DNA of 64,000 nucleotides. Origin: Pulveribacter suum. Lineage in GTDB: Bacteria; Pseudomonadota; Gammaproteobacteria; Burkholderiales; Burkholderiaceae_C. Shown piece after piece: positions 18,580 to 28,602 of this stretch; position 1 is the first letter of the stretch; the number at the start of each line of letters is the position of its first letter. Position numbers and translations under genes: made by a program. Below the pieces are notes generated by a model. It was not told the DNA's origin and ran no database searches. It was given only the letters and a program-made list of their open reading frames with translations. The stretch is from contig NZ_CP027792.1 in assembly GCF_003013695.1 (NCBI RefSeq), positions 2,500,501 to 2,564,500 on the forward strand. The letters run 5' to 3'.

Positions 18580-18600
18580 CTTGGGTGCGACCTGGCGGCC

Positions 18601-18945
18601 TCAGTAGCCCTGCTTGGCGCCCGAGCGGCGCTGGGCAAACAGGCCCGCCGCGCGCGCGCCCTGGCTGGCAAAACGCTGTCGCCGGGCCACCTTGGGGTCC
18701 ACGGTCAAGGTACGGCAGCCTTCCACCCGGTCGCCATCACGCAGCGCATCGCCCGGCTGCGCGCTGCAGCCCCAGATGCCGAAAGCCAGAAGGGCCAGGT
18801 CTGGCGGCCGCAGCCCGGCGGCTGCCAGAGCCTGGGCAACGGTGGCGCCCGGTGGCAGCTGCAGCGCCCACTCCTGCGTCTGGCCCGGCTGCAGCGACAC
18901 GCACACCACCACCCGCAGCGGCGCCAGCGCTGGCGCTTCAGCCAT
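18601..18945 (-). CDS. rnfH: RnfH/UPF0125 family protein (RatB-like)
   Basis: A 114-residue protein with a ubiquitin-like fold pattern: APLRVVVCVSLQPGQTQEWAL, PPGATVAQALAAAG, and GDALRDGDRVEGCRTLTVDPKVARRQR near the end, the signature of RnfH (YfjF/RatB). The C-terminus is short and basic. It overlaps ratA by eight bases on the same strand, the conserved ratA-ratB arrangement beside smpB. Biochemical role is not settled. Confidence 0.88.
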   Translation of the reverse strand: MAEAPALAPLRVVVCVSLQPGQTQEWALQLPPGATVAQALAAAGLRPPDLALLAFGIWGCSAQPGDALRDGDRVEGCRTLTVDPKVARRQRFASQGARAAGLFAQRRSGAKQGY

Positions 18946-19378
18946 AGACCTGCTCGGCCCGCTTGATGAAAGCATCCACCAGTGTGGCGGCGATGCGGTC
19001 GAACACCGGCCCGACCAGGGCTGCCAGCGTGCGGCTGTCAAAGCCGTAGCGCAGCGTCAGCTCGACCTTGCAGGCGCGCTGCGTGCCGTCGCCCACGGGA
19101 TGGAACTGCCAGTCGCCGTCCAGTTGCGAGAATGGCCCCTCGACCAGTTCCATCTTCACCCGGCGGCCGGCCTCGTGCGTGTTGCGGGTGACGAAGGATT
19201 TCCGGATGCCGCTGAAGGCGATGCCGACCTCGGCGGTCATGCCGCTTTCATCTTCGGACAGCACGCGGGCGTGGTCGCACCAGGGCAAGAACTGCGGGTA
19301 GCGCGCCACGTCGGTGACCAGGGCATACATTTCTTCGGGGCTGTACCAGATCAGGACGGACTTGTTGACAGTTTTCAT
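18938..19378 (-). CDS. ratA: RatA-type START-domain protein (coenzyme Q-binding/ribosome association inhibitor)
   Basis: A 146-residue START/COQ10-like protein: SVLIWYSPEEMYALVTDVAR, YPQFLPWCDHARVL, and a C-terminal helix ending AAT..DAFIKRAEQVYG. In E. coli RatA has been described as blocking 70S formation; related proteins bind ubiquinone. The ATG at 19378 gives MKTVNKS, the usual start. It is divergent from smpB across 108 bases, the conserved neighbourhood. Confidence 0.88.
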   Translation of the reverse strand: MKTVNKSVLIWYSPEEMYALVTDVARYPQFLPWCDHARVLSEDESGMTAEVGIAFSGIRKSFVTRNTHEAGRRVKMELVEGPFSQLDGDWQFHPVGDGTQRACKVELTLRYGFDSRTLAALVGPVFDRIAATLVDAFIKRAEQVYG

Positions 19379-19486
19379 GAGAAGGCAGTGTGCTGGGACA
19401 CGCCCCCTAAAATCGACGGCGCGAGACGACAAGCATTGTAGGGAAGGCGTTTGAATCTTCCGGTCCGCGCCTCATCTACGACATCC

Positions 19487-19960
19487 ATGGCCAAAAAACC
19501 TGATCCATCGCCCCGCATCGCCGAAAACAAGAAGGCGGCCTATAGCTATTTCTTCGAAGAACGCCACGAAGCCGGCATGGTGCTGCAAGGCTGGGAGGTC
19601 AAGGCGCTGCGCGAAGGCAAGGCGCAGCTGACCGACGGCTACGTCGTCGTCAAGGAAGGCGAGCTGTACCTGATCGGCTGCCAGATCAACCCGCTCAGGA
19701 CCGCATCGACCCACGTCAGCCCCGACGCGGCGCGCACCAAGAAGCTGCTGATGCACAAGGACGAGATCCGGCGCCTGATCGGCAAGGTGGAACAAAAGGG
19801 CTACACCCTGGTGCCGCTCAAGCTGTACTGGAAGGATGGCCGGGCCAAGTGCGAGATCGCCCTGGCCAAGGGCAAGGCCGAGCACGACAAGCGCGACACC
19901 ATCAAGGAGCGCGAGGGCAAGCGCGAGGTGGAGCGCGTCATGAAGAGCCGCCACCGCTGA
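19487..19960 (+). CDS. smpB: SsrA-binding protein SmpB
   Basis: A 157-residue tmRNA-binding protein for trans-translation and ribosome rescue. It shows [40 protein letters not shown] and the basic C-terminal tail [19 protein letters not shown] that enters the decoding centre. The start [15 protein letters not shown] was chosen over an upstream in-frame start as it matches the family. Confidence 0.96.
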   Translation: MAKKPDPSPRIAENKKAAYSYFFEERHEAGMVLQGWEVKALREGKAQLTDGYVVVKEGELYLIGCQINPLRTASTHVSPDAARTKKLLMHKDEIRRLIGKVEQKGYTLVPLKLYWKDGRAKCEIALAKGKAEHDKRDTIKEREGKREVERVMKSRHR

Positions 19961-20041
19961 GCGCAGCAGACGGCCTGTTTCCTGACAGCGCCTGTCCGGC
20001 AGCCGTTTCTACACTGAGGCGTTTCAACCCAGGAGCGTCAG

Positions 20042-20452
20042 ATGAAAACCTTCTTCGCCACGGCCGCCCTTGTGGGCGCCGCATTGCTGACCGGCTGCGC
20101 CAGCGGCCCGTTCTCGCACGAACGCAAGGCCGACAGCGCCGCGGCGCACGACATGCCCACGCGCGCGGCCGACGGGCGCCTGGTCGGCCCCAACGGCAAC
20201 ACCCTGTACACCTATGCCAAGGACAGCCAGGGCATGTCGGCCTGCAGCGACCAGTGCGCCGTGAACTGGCCGCCGCTGGCCGTTGCCCCGGCCGCCAAGC
20301 CCATGGGCGACTACACCATCGTCACGCGCGCCGACGGCACGCGCCAGTGGGCCTACAAGGGCCAGCCGCTGTATTACTTTGTGAAGGACAGCCGGGCCGG
20401 CGACATGGCCGGTGAAGGCGTGGGCGGCAACTGGCGCACCGTGCGCCCCTGA
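20042..20452 (+). CDS. COG4315 secreted-repeat lipoprotein
   Basis: A 136-residue lipoprotein with lipobox LLTGC (Cys 19). The mature part is the 'secreted repeat of unknown function' type: DGRLVGPNGNTLYTYAKDSQG followed by MSACSDQCAVNWPPLAV and a second WAYKGQPLYYFVKDSRAGD unit. Family members sit in the envelope; the role is unknown. An AGGAG site is upstream, and a strong terminator follows. Confidence 0.85.
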   Translation: MKTFFATAALVGAALLTGCASGPFSHERKADSAAAHDMPTRAADGRLVGPNGNTLYTYAKDSQGMSACSDQCAVNWPPLAVAPAAKPMGDYTIVTRADGTRQWAYKGQPLYYFVKDSRAGDMAGEGVGGNWRTVRP

Positions 20453-20469
20453 CCTGCCGCCTCTGAGGC

Positions 20470-20506
20470 AAAAAAAGGCCACGCCGGCTCTGGCGTGGCC
20501 TTTTTT
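20470..20506. terminator. Strong bidirectional terminator
   Basis: GGCCACGCC and GGCGTGGCC arms with a six-base loop are flanked by seven A on the left and six T on the right. It can end the lipoprotein message on the plus strand and the convergent hydrolase/EamA message on the minus strand. Confidence 0.9.
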
Positions 20507-20509
20507 GCG

Positions 20510-21604
20510 TCAGCGCAGTGCTGCCAGGGGGTGGGCGTGCGCCGGCCAGGGGCTCTGGAAGAACGCCCGCACCAGTTCGGCCGGCACGTCTTCGACGCGC
20601 CCGGGGTTCCACTGGGGAGCATGGTCCTTGTCCACGGCCAGGGCGCGGATGCCCTCCACCGTCTCGCTCTGGCCCGGGCGCAGGTAAAAGCAGTGGCGCA
20701 CCATGTCGCGCTCCATGCGCAGGTCGTCAGCCAGGCTCATGTCACGGGCGCGGCGGATCTGCTCCAGCACCACGTGCAGCATCAGCGGCGAGCGCTTGCG
20801 CAGCATCTGCGCCGTGGCGCGCTCCCATTCGCCATCGGCCGCCTCCAGCGCCTGCACGATGGCGGTGGCATCAGGCAGTGCGAAATATTGGTCAATTTCG
20901 GCTCTGGCGCTTACCTGGCCTGCGCCAGCAGCTACAAATTTGGAAGCAACAAAGTCCTGCACTGCCTGGCCATTGCCAAACTGCTGGGTGCCCAGCGCCT
21001 CCCACACGGCCGCCTGCTGGTCCGCAGGCAGCAGGCCGTCGGCCAGATCGAAGGCAATGGCATCGGCCGCGCCGATGGTCTCGCCCGTCAGCGCCAGCCA
21101 TTCGCCCACGCGCCCCGGGCAGCGCGACAGGAAATAGCCGCCGCCCACATCGGGGAACAGGCCGATGATGGTCTCGGGCATGGCCATCTTGGTGCGCTCG
21201 GTGACGATGCGCAGGCTGCCGCCCTCGCTGATGCCCATGCCTCCGCCCATGACGATGCCGTCCATGAAGGCGATGTAGGGCTTGCCGAGGGTGTGGATCA
21301 GGTGGTTGAGGGCGTATTCCTCGGTGAAGAAATCCTCCAGTTCGGGGTTGCCCGTGCTGCCTGCGGCGTGCAGAAAGCGGATATCGCCGCCCGCGCAGAA
21401 GGCGCCGAAGGCACCCTCGCGCCCATTGCCGCGGATGGCCACGGCCAGCACCCGGTCGTCGTGCTGCCAGGCCAGCAGCGCGGCCATCAGGTCGCGCACC
21501 ATGCCCAGCGACAGCGCGTTCAGCGCCTTCGGGCGGTTCAAAGTGATGCAGCCGACCTGCCCCCGCACCTCGGCCACGATCTCGCCGCTCTTCATCTCCA
21601 TCAT
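20510..21604 (-). CDS. 3-hydroxyisobutyryl-CoA hydrolase (crotonase family)
   Basis: A 364-residue crotonase-fold protein. The N-terminal half has the oxyanion pieces FCAGGDIRFL and GGGMGISEGG; MAMPETIIGLFPDVGGGYFL is characteristic of 3-hydroxyisobutyryl-CoA hydrolases of valine breakdown, as is the extra C-terminal domain (RMERDMVRHCF..D..EGIRALAVDKDHAPQW). Residues about 221 to 237 are encoded by a copy of the dispersed palindromic repeat, in a loop between domains. The stop lies three bases from the terminator; the start overlaps the EamA stop by four bases, so the two are co-transcribed. Confidence 0.88.
   Translation of the reverse strand: MMEMKSGEIVAEVRGQVGCITLNRPKALNALSLGMVRDLMAALLAWQHDDRVLAVAIRGNGREGAFGAFCAGGDIRFLHAAGSTGNPELEDFFTEEYALNHLIHTLGKPYIAFMDGIVMGGGMGISEGGSLRIVTERTKMAMPETIIGLFPDVGGGYFLSRCPGRVGEWLALTGETIGAADAIAFDLADGLLPADQQAAVWEALGTQQFGNGQAVQDFVASKFVAAGAGQVSARAEIDQYFALPDATAIVQALEAADGEWERATAQMLRKRSPLMLHVVLEQIRRARDMSLADDLRMERDMVRHCFYLRPGQSETVEGIRALAVDKDHAPQWNPGRVEDVPAELVRAFFQSPWPAHAHPLAALR
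20893..20940 (+). repeat. Dispersed palindromic repeat, copy 1 (inside the CoA hydrolase gene)
   Basis: Matches the family consensus AATCGGCCTCCAGCGCTTG...AAGCGCTGGCAGCTAT with GGCTCTGGCGCTT and GCGCCAGCAGCTAC around a short spacer. It is in frame and encodes about residues 221 to 237 of the hydrolase. Confidence 0.65.
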
Positions 21605-22512
21605 GTTGGTTGCTCCTTCCATCCAAGCAGTTCGTTGAAAACCAGTGCGGCGATGACCAGCGTGCCACCCATCAGGACGGCCGTTGCCGGACGCTCGCCC
21701 GCACCCACCCAGGCCAGCAGGATGCCGAAGATGACCTCCAGCAGGCCCAGCAGGGCAATCTCGGGCGCCTTGAGCACGCGCCCGCAATAGACAACCAGCA
21801 CGCACGGGATGGCCAGCTGCACCAGGCCCAGCAGCGCCAGCAACGCCAGGTCGCGCCCCGAAGCGGCAAACGGCAGGGCCCAGGGCAGCGTGGCCAGCGC
21901 CGACAGCGCCGCGCCGATGAACACCGCCGGCACCAGGTCCACCGCGTGGCCCTGGGCCTGCGCGCGCTGCACCGCCGTCCAGTTGATGGCGGCGGCCACC
22001 GGAATGCACAGCGCCACGGCCAGCCCCACGGGCGAGAGGTGGGCGACTTCGGCGCCATACATCCAGACGATGCCGGCGCCGGCCATGGCGATCGCGCCCC
22101 AGGTGCGCGGCGCGATGCGGTGGCCAATGAACACCCGCGCCACCAGCGCGGTGAGCAGCGGCCCGGCGGCCATGGTGACCAGCACGTTGGCCACGGGCAT
22201 GAGGGTGATGCCGACCATGAAGGCGGTGAACATCACGCTCCAGCACACCCCCGACAGCCACAGCGGCGCGCTGGCGCGCAGCACCGGCGCAAAGGCCGTG
22301 CGCCCGCGCAGCAGCGGCAGGATGACGAGCAGCGACAGCAGCATGAAGAAGCTGCGCCAGAAGGTGATCTCGAAGCTGCGCGCCTGCTCCAGGTGGCGCG
22401 TGACGACGCCGGCGATCGACCACATGAGCGCGGCGGCCGCCATCAGCCACACCGCGCGGCCATGCGTGAGGCCAACGGGCGTGGCAGCAGGAACGCTCAG
22501 CGTGACGCCCAC
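21601..22512 (-). CDS. EamA/DMT-family transporter
   Basis: A 303-residue integral membrane protein with about ten hydrophobic helices in two similar halves, the drug/metabolite transporter layout (AVWLMAAAALMWSIAGVVTRHLEQ at the start, ALLGLLEVIFGILLAWVGAGE in the second half). Substrate cannot be told. It is translationally coupled to the downstream CoA hydrolase and follows typA by four bases on the same strand. Confidence 0.85.
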   Translation of the reverse strand: MGVTLSVPAATPVGLTHGRAVWLMAAAALMWSIAGVVTRHLEQARSFEITFWRSFFMLLSLLVILPLLRGRTAFAPVLRASAPLWLSGVCWSVMFTAFMVGITLMPVANVLVTMAAGPLLTALVARVFIGHRIAPRTWGAIAMAGAGIVWMYGAEVAHLSPVGLAVALCIPVAAAINWTAVQRAQAQGHAVDLVPAVFIGAALSALATLPWALPFAASGRDLALLALLGLVQLAIPCVLVVYCGRVLKAPEIALLGLLEVIFGILLAWVGAGERPATAVLMGGTLVIAALVFNELLGWKEQPT

Positions 22513-22516
22513 GGCA

Positions 22517-24346
22517 TCAGGCGCCGTCGCGGCTGGCGCGCTTGCGCTCGTGTTCCTTCAGGTGGCGCTTGCGCAGGCGGATGCTCTTGGGCGTGATCTC
22601 CACCAGCTCGTCGTCCTCGATAAACTCCACGCCGTATTCCAGCGTCAGGTCGATCGGCGGCGTGATCTTGATGGCGTCTTCCTTGCCGGACACGCGGAAG
22701 TTGGTCAGCTGCTTGGTGCGCGTGGCGTTCACTACCAGGTCGTTGTCGCGGTTGTGCACGCCGACGATCATGCCCTCGTACACCGGGTCGTTGGCACGCA
22801 CGAACATGCGGCCGCGGTCATCCAGCTTGCCCAACGCATAGGTGAAGATTTCGCCGTCATCCATGGAGATCAGCACGCCGTTCTTGCGCCCGCCGATGTC
22901 GCCGCGGTGCGGCTCGTAGCCGTCGAAGATGTTGCTGATCAGGCCGGAGCCGCGCGTCAGGTTCAGGAATTCGTTGGTAAAACCGATCAGGCCGCGCGCC
23001 GGGATGCGGTATTCCAGCCGCACGCGCCCGCGTCCGTCGGGTTCCATGTTCACCAGCTCGCCCTTGCGCTCGCCCAGCGCCTGCATCACGCCGCCCTGGT
23101 GGCCTTCCTCGATGTCAGCCGTGACGAGTTCGATCGGCTCGCAGCGCTCGCCATCGATCTCCTTGAAGACCACGCGCGGCTTGCCGACGGCCATCTCATA
23201 GCCCTCGCGGCGCATCTCCTCCAGCAGGATGGTCAGGTGCAGCTCGCCACGGCCGGCGAGTTCGAACACGCCGTCTTCGGCAGTTTCCTTGACGCGCAGG
23301 GCGACGTTGGAGCGCAGCTCCTTTTGCAGCCGGTCCCAGATCTGGCGGCTGGTGACGAACTTGCCCTCGCGCCCGGCCAGCGGCGAGGTATTGACGCCGA
23401 GGTTCATGGTCAAGGTCGGCTCATCGATCTTGAGCATGGGCAGCGGATTGGGCTTTGCCGGATCGGTGATGGTCTCGCCAATGCCGACGTTCTCGATGCC
23501 GTTGATGAGCACGATCTCGCCGGGGCCGGCTTCGCTGACCTGCACCCGGTCCAGGCCCTGGAACTGGTGGATCTGGTTGACTCGGCCCTTGTAGCTGTCG
23601 CCATCGACACCATGCATGACCAGCACGTCCTGGCCGGCGTGCAGCACGCCCGAGTTGATGCGGCCCACGCCGATACGGCCGACGAAGGTGGAGTAGTCCA
23701 GTGCCGAAATCTGCAGCTGCAGCGGCGCAGCCGCGTCGCCGCCGGCTACCGGCACGTGACTCAGGACAGTGTCAAACAGCGCCGACATGTCCGGGCCCCA
23801 CTGCTCGCCAGGCTGGCCCTGCTCCAGCGCGCTCCAGCCGTTGATGCCGGAGGCATAGACCACGGGGAAGTCCAGCTGCTCGTCGGTCGCGCCCAGCTTG
23901 TCGAACAGGTCGAAGGCGGCGTTCACCACCTTGTCGGGGTTGGCGCCGGGCTTGTCCACCTTGTTGACCACGACGATGGGCTTCAGGCCCAGGGCCAGCG
24001 CCTTCTTGGTGACGAAGCGCGTCTGCGGCATGGGGCCTTCCTGCGCGTCGATCAGCAGCACCACGCCGTCCACCATGGACAGCGCGCGCTCCACCTCGCC
24101 GCCGAAATCCGCGTGGCCGGGCGTGTCCAGGATGTTGATGTGCGTGCCCTTCCAGGAGGCAGCGCAGTTCTTGGCCAGGATGGTGATGCCACGCTCGCGT
24201 TCGATGGCGTTGTTGTCCATCACGGTGTCCACGACTTTCTCGTGGGCGGCAAAGGTGCCCGACTGGCGCAGCAGCTGGTCCACCATGGTGGTCTTGCCAT
24301 GGTCCACGTGGGCGATGATGGCGATGTTGCGGATTTGTTTGCTCAT
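22517..24346 (-). CDS. typA: Ribosome-associated GTPase TypA/BipA
   Basis: A 609-residue translational GTPase. G1 is AHVDHGKTT (residues 12 to 20), the switch region has [12 protein letters not shown]3 is [12 protein letters not shown]4 is NKVDKPGA. The C-terminal TypA-specific domain includes [18 protein letters not shown]. BipA assists large-subunit assembly under stress. It stands 37 bases downstream of truB on the same strand, near the rimP-infB operon. Confidence 0.97.
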   Translation of the reverse strand: MSKQIRNIAIIAHVDHGKTTMVDQLLRQSGTFAAHEKVVDTVMDNNAIERERGITILAKNCAASWKGTHINILDTPGHADFGGEVERALSMVDGVVLLIDAQEGPMPQTRFVTKKALALGLKPIVVVNKVDKPGANPDKVVNAAFDLFDKLGATDEQLDFPVVYASGINGWSALEQGQPGEQWGPDMSALFDTVLSHVPVAGGDAAAPLQLQISALDYSTFVGRIGVGRINSGVLHAGQDVLVMHGVDGDSYKGRVNQIHQFQGLDRVQVSEAGPGEIVLINGIENVGIGETITDPAKPNPLPMLKIDEPTLTMNLGVNTSPLAGREGKFVTSRQIWDRLQKELRSNVALRVKETAEDGVFELAGRGELHLTILLEEMRREGYEMAVGKPRVVFKEIDGERCEPIELVTADIEEGHQGGVMQALGERKGELVNMEPDGRGRVRLEYRIPARGLIGFTNEFLNLTRGSGLISNIFDGYEPHRGDIGGRKNGVLISMDDGEIFTYALGKLDDRGRMFVRANDPVYEGMIVGVHNRDNDLVVNATRTKQLTNFRVSGKEDAIKITPPIDLTLEYGVEFIEDDELVEITPKSIRLRKRHLKEHERKRASRDGA

Positions 24347-24382
24347 AGCGTTTGCTTGCGGTCTGTGTTGAATGTGCCGCGC

Positions 24383-25369
24383 TCAAGGGGTGATGTGGTC
24401 GGCGCGCGGCGCGCCTTGCAGGATTTGCTGAATCTCCAGCGGGCTGAGCAGCCGGTCAGGTATCAGCTCGCCGCCGCTCACGTGGCCCACGCCCAGCAGC
24501 GCATGCGGCTGCTCGGCGTACACCGCCACGGCCGGCGCGTCGGGCCAGGGCCCGCGCCGGCGCAGGCCCGACAGGAAGCGCCCGGCCTCCTGCTCGTCCA
24601 GCGTGATGGTGGCGTGGCCGGCCAGCAGCGTCTGCGCCGGCTGCACCTGGGCCAGGCGCTGGTCCTCGTCCATGGCCTGCAGCTGCTCCAGGGTGATGCA
24701 GCGCTCCACGCCGAGGCCGCCGGTGTCGATGCGCCGCAGGAACACCAGGTGCGCACCGCATCCCAGGGCCTGGCCGATGTCCTCGCCCAGCGTGCGGATG
24801 TAGGTGCCTTTGCTGCAGGTCACTCTTATTTTGATAGCGGCTTGCGCTTCGCCAGTCTGGGTTAGAGCCAGATTCATCTTGAAAATCTCGACGTCGCGTG
24901 CGGGCCGCTCCACCTCCAGGCCGGCACGGGCGTACTCATACAGCGCGCGTCCGTCCTTCTTGAGGGCGCTGTGCATGGGTGGCACCTGGCGGATGGGGCC
25001 GGTGAACTGCGCCTGCACGGCAGCCAGCCGCTCGTCGGTGAGCTGCGCCGAATCGACCGAGCGCTGCTCGAGCACCTGCCCTTCCGCGTCGCCCGTGCTG
25101 GTGGTCGTGCCCAGCAGGGCGATGGCCTCGTAGGTTTTGGGCGCGTGCAGCTGCAAGGCGCTGAACTTGGTGGCAGCGCCAAAACACAACGGCAGCACGC
25201 CGGTGGCCAGCGGGTCGAGCGTGCCGGTATGCCCGGCTTTCTCGGCGCGCAGCAACCACTTGGCCTTTTGCAAGGCGTCGTTGGACGACAGCCCCAGGGG
25301 CTTGTCCAGCAGCAGCACTCCGTGCACCGGGCGCCGCTGCACCCGGATGCGGGGAGCGCGCGCGGTCAT
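24383..25369 (-). CDS. truB: tRNA pseudouridine(55) synthase TruB
   Basis: A 328-residue enzyme that makes pseudouridine 55 in the T-loop of all tRNAs. The catalytic Asp is D52 in [30 protein letters not shown] and [15 protein letters not shown] are also typical. Residues about 164 to 180 ([16 protein letters not shown]) are encoded by a copy of the dispersed palindromic repeat, just before the conserved CSKGTYIR motif. It overlaps rbfA by ATGA. Confidence 0.96.
   Translation of the reverse strand: MTARAPRIRVQRRPVHGVLLLDKPLGLSSNDALQKAKWLLRAEKAGHTGTLDPLATGVLPLCFGAATKFSALQLHAPKTYEAIALLGTTTSTGDAEGQVLEQRSVDSAQLTDERLAAVQAQFTGPIRQVPPMHSALKKDGRALYEYARAGLEVERPARDVEIFKMNLALTQTGEAQAAIKIRVTCSKGTYIRTLGEDIGQALGCGAHLVFLRRIDTGGLGVERCITLEQLQAMDEDQRLAQVQPAQTLLAGHATITLDEQEAGRFLSGLRRRGPWPDAPAVAVYAEQPHALLGVGHVSGGELIPDRLLSPLEIQQILQGAPRADHITP
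24828..24876 (-). repeat. Dispersed palindromic repeat, copy 2 (inside truB)
   Basis: In reverse orientation: TTTTGATAGCGGCTTGCGCTT, then a degenerate right arm with GAGCCAGATT. It encodes about TruB residues 164 to 180. Confidence 0.55.
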
Positions 25370-25743
25370 CGTTCGTCGTCGTCCTTGGAGCGCGAGGCCA
25401 CGGCGCGCGCGATCAGCGCGTTCATGTCAGCCGCGCGCTCGGGCGTGCGGTCATACATGAAATGCAGCGTGGGCACGGTGTGGATGTGCAGCCGCTTGAA
25501 CAGGCCGTTGCGCAGAAAGCCCGCGGCTTGGTTCAGGGCTTCCTGAGTGCCGTCGACATCGCCCACGAGCACGCTGAAGAACACTTTGGCGTGCGCGTAG
25601 TCGGGCGTGACTTCCACCGCTTGTACGGTGACCATGCCGATGCGCGGGTCCTTCAACTCGCGGATCAGCTCGGTCAGGTCGCGCTGGATCTGGTCCGCGA
25701 CCTTGAAGCTGCGGTTGGGCGTGGAGGACTTCTTCGCTGCCAT
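25366..25743 (-). CDS. rbfA: Ribosome-binding factor A
   Basis: A 125-residue KH-fold 30S maturation factor: [35 protein letters not shown] and [15 protein letters not shown] match RbfA. It follows infB by three bases and overlaps truB, the conserved infB-rbfA-truB order. The C-terminus is a short charged tail ending DDDER. Confidence 0.96.
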   Translation of the reverse strand: MAAKKSSTPNRSFKVADQIQRDLTELIRELKDPRIGMVTVQAVEVTPDYAHAKVFFSVLVGDVDGTQEALNQAAGFLRNGLFKRLHIHTVPTLHFMYDRTPERAADMNALIARAVASRSKDDDER

Positions 25744-25746
25744 GGC

Positions 25747-28578
25747 TTACAGGGTCCGCGCGATTTCCTTGATGTCGAAGAACTCCAGCTGATCACCCTC
25801 GCGGATGTCGTTGTAGTTCTTGAGCTTGATACCGCACTCGAAGCCTTCGCGCACTTCCTTGACGTCGTCCTTGATGCGACGCAGCGACTCCACCTCGCCG
25901 GTGTAGATGACCACGTTGTCGCGCAGCAGGCGAAAGCGTGCATTGCGGTGCACGAAGCCCTGCGTGATGTAGGAGCCGGCCACGGTGCCGATCTTGGAGG
26001 CCACGAACACCGTGCGGATCTCGGCCATGCCGATGATTTCCTCGCGCTGCTCGGGTGCCAGCATGCCGGACATGGCCACCTTCAGCTCTTCCACGGCGTC
26101 GTAGATGACACCGTAGTAGCGCAGGTCCACACCATGCGTCTCGGCCAGCTTGCGGGCACCGGCGTCGGCGCGCACGTTGAAGCCGATGACGATGGCCTTG
26201 GAGGCCAGGGCCAGGTTCACGTCGGATTCGCTGATAGCGCCCACGCCGGTGTACACCAGCTGCACCTTGACCTCGTCGGTGGAGAGCTTGAGCAGCGACT
26301 GGCCCAGCGCTTCCTGAGAGCCTTGCACGTCCGCCTTGATGATGATGGGCAGGTGCTGCACCTCGCCCGCCTGCATGTCGGCGAACATGTTTTCCAGCTT
26401 GGCCGCCTGCTGGCGGGCCAGCTTGGTGTTGCGGAACTTGCCAGCGCGGTAGGTGGCGATTTCACGGGCGCGGCGCTCATCGGCCAGCACCATGAAGTCA
26501 TCGCCGGCCTGGGGCACTTCGGTCAGGCCCTGGATTTCCACCGGAATGGACGGGCCGGCTTCCTTGCTGGTGCGGCCGTTCTCGTCGCTCATGGCGCGCA
26601 CGCGGCCGTAGGTCTGGCCCGCCAGCACGATGTCGCCGACCTTGAGCGTGCCCGACTGCACCAGCACCGTGGCCACAGGGCCTCGGCCCTTGTCCAGCTG
26701 TGCTTCGATGACCAGGCCCTTGGCCTGCGCCTGCACCGGCGCCTTCAGCTCCAGCACCTCGGCCTGCAGCAGCACCTGCTCCAGCAGCTCGTCGATGCCC
26801 ATGCCGGTCTTGGACGACACGGCCACGAAGGGCGAGTCACCGCCGTATTCCTCGGGCACCACCTGCTCGGCCACCAGTTCCTGCTTGACGCGCTCGGGGT
26901 TGGCCTCGTGCTTGTCGGACTTGGTGATGGCGACCACGATGGGAACGCCCGCCGCCCTGGCGTGCTTGACGGCCTCGCGGGTCTGCGGCATCACGCCGTC
27001 GTCGGCCGCGCAGACCAAAATGACGATGTCGGTGGCCTGGGCACCGCGGGCACGCATGGCGGTGAACGCCTCGTGACCTGGGGTATCCAGGAAGGTGACG
27101 ATGCCGCGCGGCGTCTCGACGTGGTAGGCGCCGATGTGCTGCGTGATGCCGCCAGCCTCGCCCACAGCGACCTTGGAGCGGCGGATGTAGTCCAGCAGCG
27201 AGGTCTTGCCATGGTCCACGTGGCCCATGACGGTGACCACCGGCGCACGCGGCAGGGCCTCGGCCTGCTGGCTGGCGGTGTCCTCCGCGATGAAGGCTTC
27301 CGGGTCGTCCAGCGCCGCCACTTTGGCGGTGTGGCCCATTTCCTCGACCACGATCATGGCGGTGTCCTGGTCCAGGGGCTGATTGATGGTGACCATCTGG
27401 CCCATCTTCATCAGCACCTTGATCAGCTCGGACGCCTTGACCGCCATCTTGTGCGCCAGCTCGGCCACCGTGATGGTCTCGGGCACATGCACTTCCAGCG
27501 CGCGGAATTCGGCCGGTGCGGCCGCCTGCTGGCGCTGGTCGTCCCGGTCGCCACGGCGCCCCCGCGGACCGCCGCGCCAGTTGCCGCGGCCCACGCCGCC
27601 GCTGCTGTCGCCGCGGGTCTTGATTTCCTTTTTCTTGGCCGCGTCGCCGGCCCAGCTGGAGGACAGCTTGGCGGACTTCACTTCCTTGCCACCCGCTGGC
27701 GCGGCGCCGGTGCGCGCACCGGCAGCGCCGGCTGCCGGCTTGTGCAGCGTGCCCTTCTTGGCGTCGGCAGCCCCGGCCGCAGTCTTGGCGGCAGCAGGCT
27801 TGGCTTCCTCGGGCTTCTTGGCCACCAGCACCTTGCGCGGCGCGGCCATCATCGCGCGGATGGCCTCGGCCTCGGCCAGGGCCTTGCGGCGACGGTCTTC
27901 CAGGTCAGCGGCGCGGGAGGCTTCCTCAGCCGCACGTGCCTGCGACTCGGCTTCCGCCTTGGCGCGGGCCTCGGCCTGGGCGCTCGCGCGGGCCCCGGCC
28001 TCGGCCTCGGCCTCGCGTCGAGCCTCCTCGCGCTCGGCGGATTCCTGGGCCTTCTTGCCGGCCTGCTGGGCCGCATAGGCGGCAGCACGCTCCTCGGCTT
28101 CGCGCTCGCGCTGTTCGCGTTGCTCACGCTCGGCACGCTCGACCGCCAGGTCGGCCTCCTGGCGGGTGATCAGCTCGGCCTGGCGACGCACTTCTTCGGC
28201 GCGGCGTACCAGCTCCTCCTGCTCTTCGCTGGACGGCGCAGGGGCCGGAGCCGGCGCGGCATGGGCCTCGGCCGGATCGTCGCGGCGGATGAAGGTGCGC
28301 TTCTTGCGCACTTCCACCTGGATGGTGCGCGCACGGCCCGAGGCGTCCGCCTGCTTGATCTCGCTGGTGGACTTCTTGGTCAGCGTGATCTTGTTGCGGT
28401 CGGCGGCAGACGTGCCGTGGCTGGCCTGCAAGTGGGCCAGCAGGGCCTGCTTGTCTCCTTCGGTCAGCGCATCGGTGGCGGACGACTTGGTCACGCCGGC
28501 CGATTCAAGCTGGGCCAGCAGGATTTCAGGCGACTTCTTGAGTTCGGCTGCGAACTCGGCGACGGTGTTACTCGACAT
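25747..28578 (-). CDS. infB: Translation initiation factor IF-2
   Basis: A 943-residue IF-2 that brings initiator tRNA to the 30S subunit. It has the N-terminal IF2_N domain ([20 protein letters not shown]), a long Ala/Glu/Arg-rich charged linker (about residues 110 to 330), the GTPase domain with GHVDHGKTS near residue 450, [15 protein letters not shown] and [10 protein letters not shown], and the C-terminal fMet-tRNA-binding domain. The low-complexity linker generates a very long shadow frame on the other strand, which is not a gene. Confidence 0.97.
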   Translation of the reverse strand: MSSNTVAEFAAELKKSPEILLAQLESAGVTKSSATDALTEGDKQALLAHLQASHGTSAADRNKITLTKKSTSEIKQADASGRARTIQVEVRKKRTFIRRDDPAEAHAAPAPAPAPSSEEQEELVRRAEEVRRQAELITRQEADLAVERAEREQREQREREAEERAAAYAAQQAGKKAQESAEREEARREAEAEAGARASAQAEARAKAEAESQARAAEEASRAADLEDRRRKALAEAEAIRAMMAAPRKVLVAKKPEEAKPAAAKTAAGAADAKKGTLHKPAAGAAGARTGAAPAGGKEVKSAKLSSSWAGDAAKKKEIKTRGDSSGGVGRGNWRGGPRGRRGDRDDQRQQAAAPAEFRALEVHVPETITVAELAHKMAVKASELIKVLMKMGQMVTINQPLDQDTAMIVVEEMGHTAKVAALDDPEAFIAEDTASQQAEALPRAPVVTVMGHVDHGKTSLLDYIRRSKVAVGEAGGITQHIGAYHVETPRGIVTFLDTPGHEAFTAMRARGAQATDIVILVCAADDGVMPQTREAVKHARAAGVPIVVAITKSDKHEANPERVKQELVAEQVVPEEYGGDSPFVAVSSKTGMGIDELLEQVLLQAEVLELKAPVQAQAKGLVIEAQLDKGRGPVATVLVQSGTLKVGDIVLAGQTYGRVRAMSDENGRTSKEAGPSIPVEIQGLTEVPQAGDDFMVLADERRAREIATYRAGKFRNTKLARQQAAKLENMFADMQAGEVQHLPIIIKADVQGSQEALGQSLLKLSTDEVKVQLVYTGVGAISESDVNLALASKAIVIGFNVRADAGARKLAETHGVDLRYYGVIYDAVEELKVAMSGMLAPEQREEIIGMAEIRTVFVASKIGTVAGSYITQGFVHRNARFRLLRDNVVIYTGEVESLRRIKDDVKEVREGFECGIKLKNYNDIREGDQLEFFDIKEIARTL

Positions 28579-28602
28579 ATACGTTTCGATCTCCCCTGAC
28601 CT

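Noticed and set aside
21809..24865. Open frame of about 1000 codons on the plus strand opposite typA and the EamA gene
   Set aside because: Shadow frame of high-G+C genes on the minus strand; no ribosome site or recognisable domain.
25462..28599. Open frame of over 1000 codons on the plus strand opposite infB and rbfA
   Set aside because: It mirrors infB codon bias, gives a His/Leu/Gly-rich product without domains, and infB is unmistakable.
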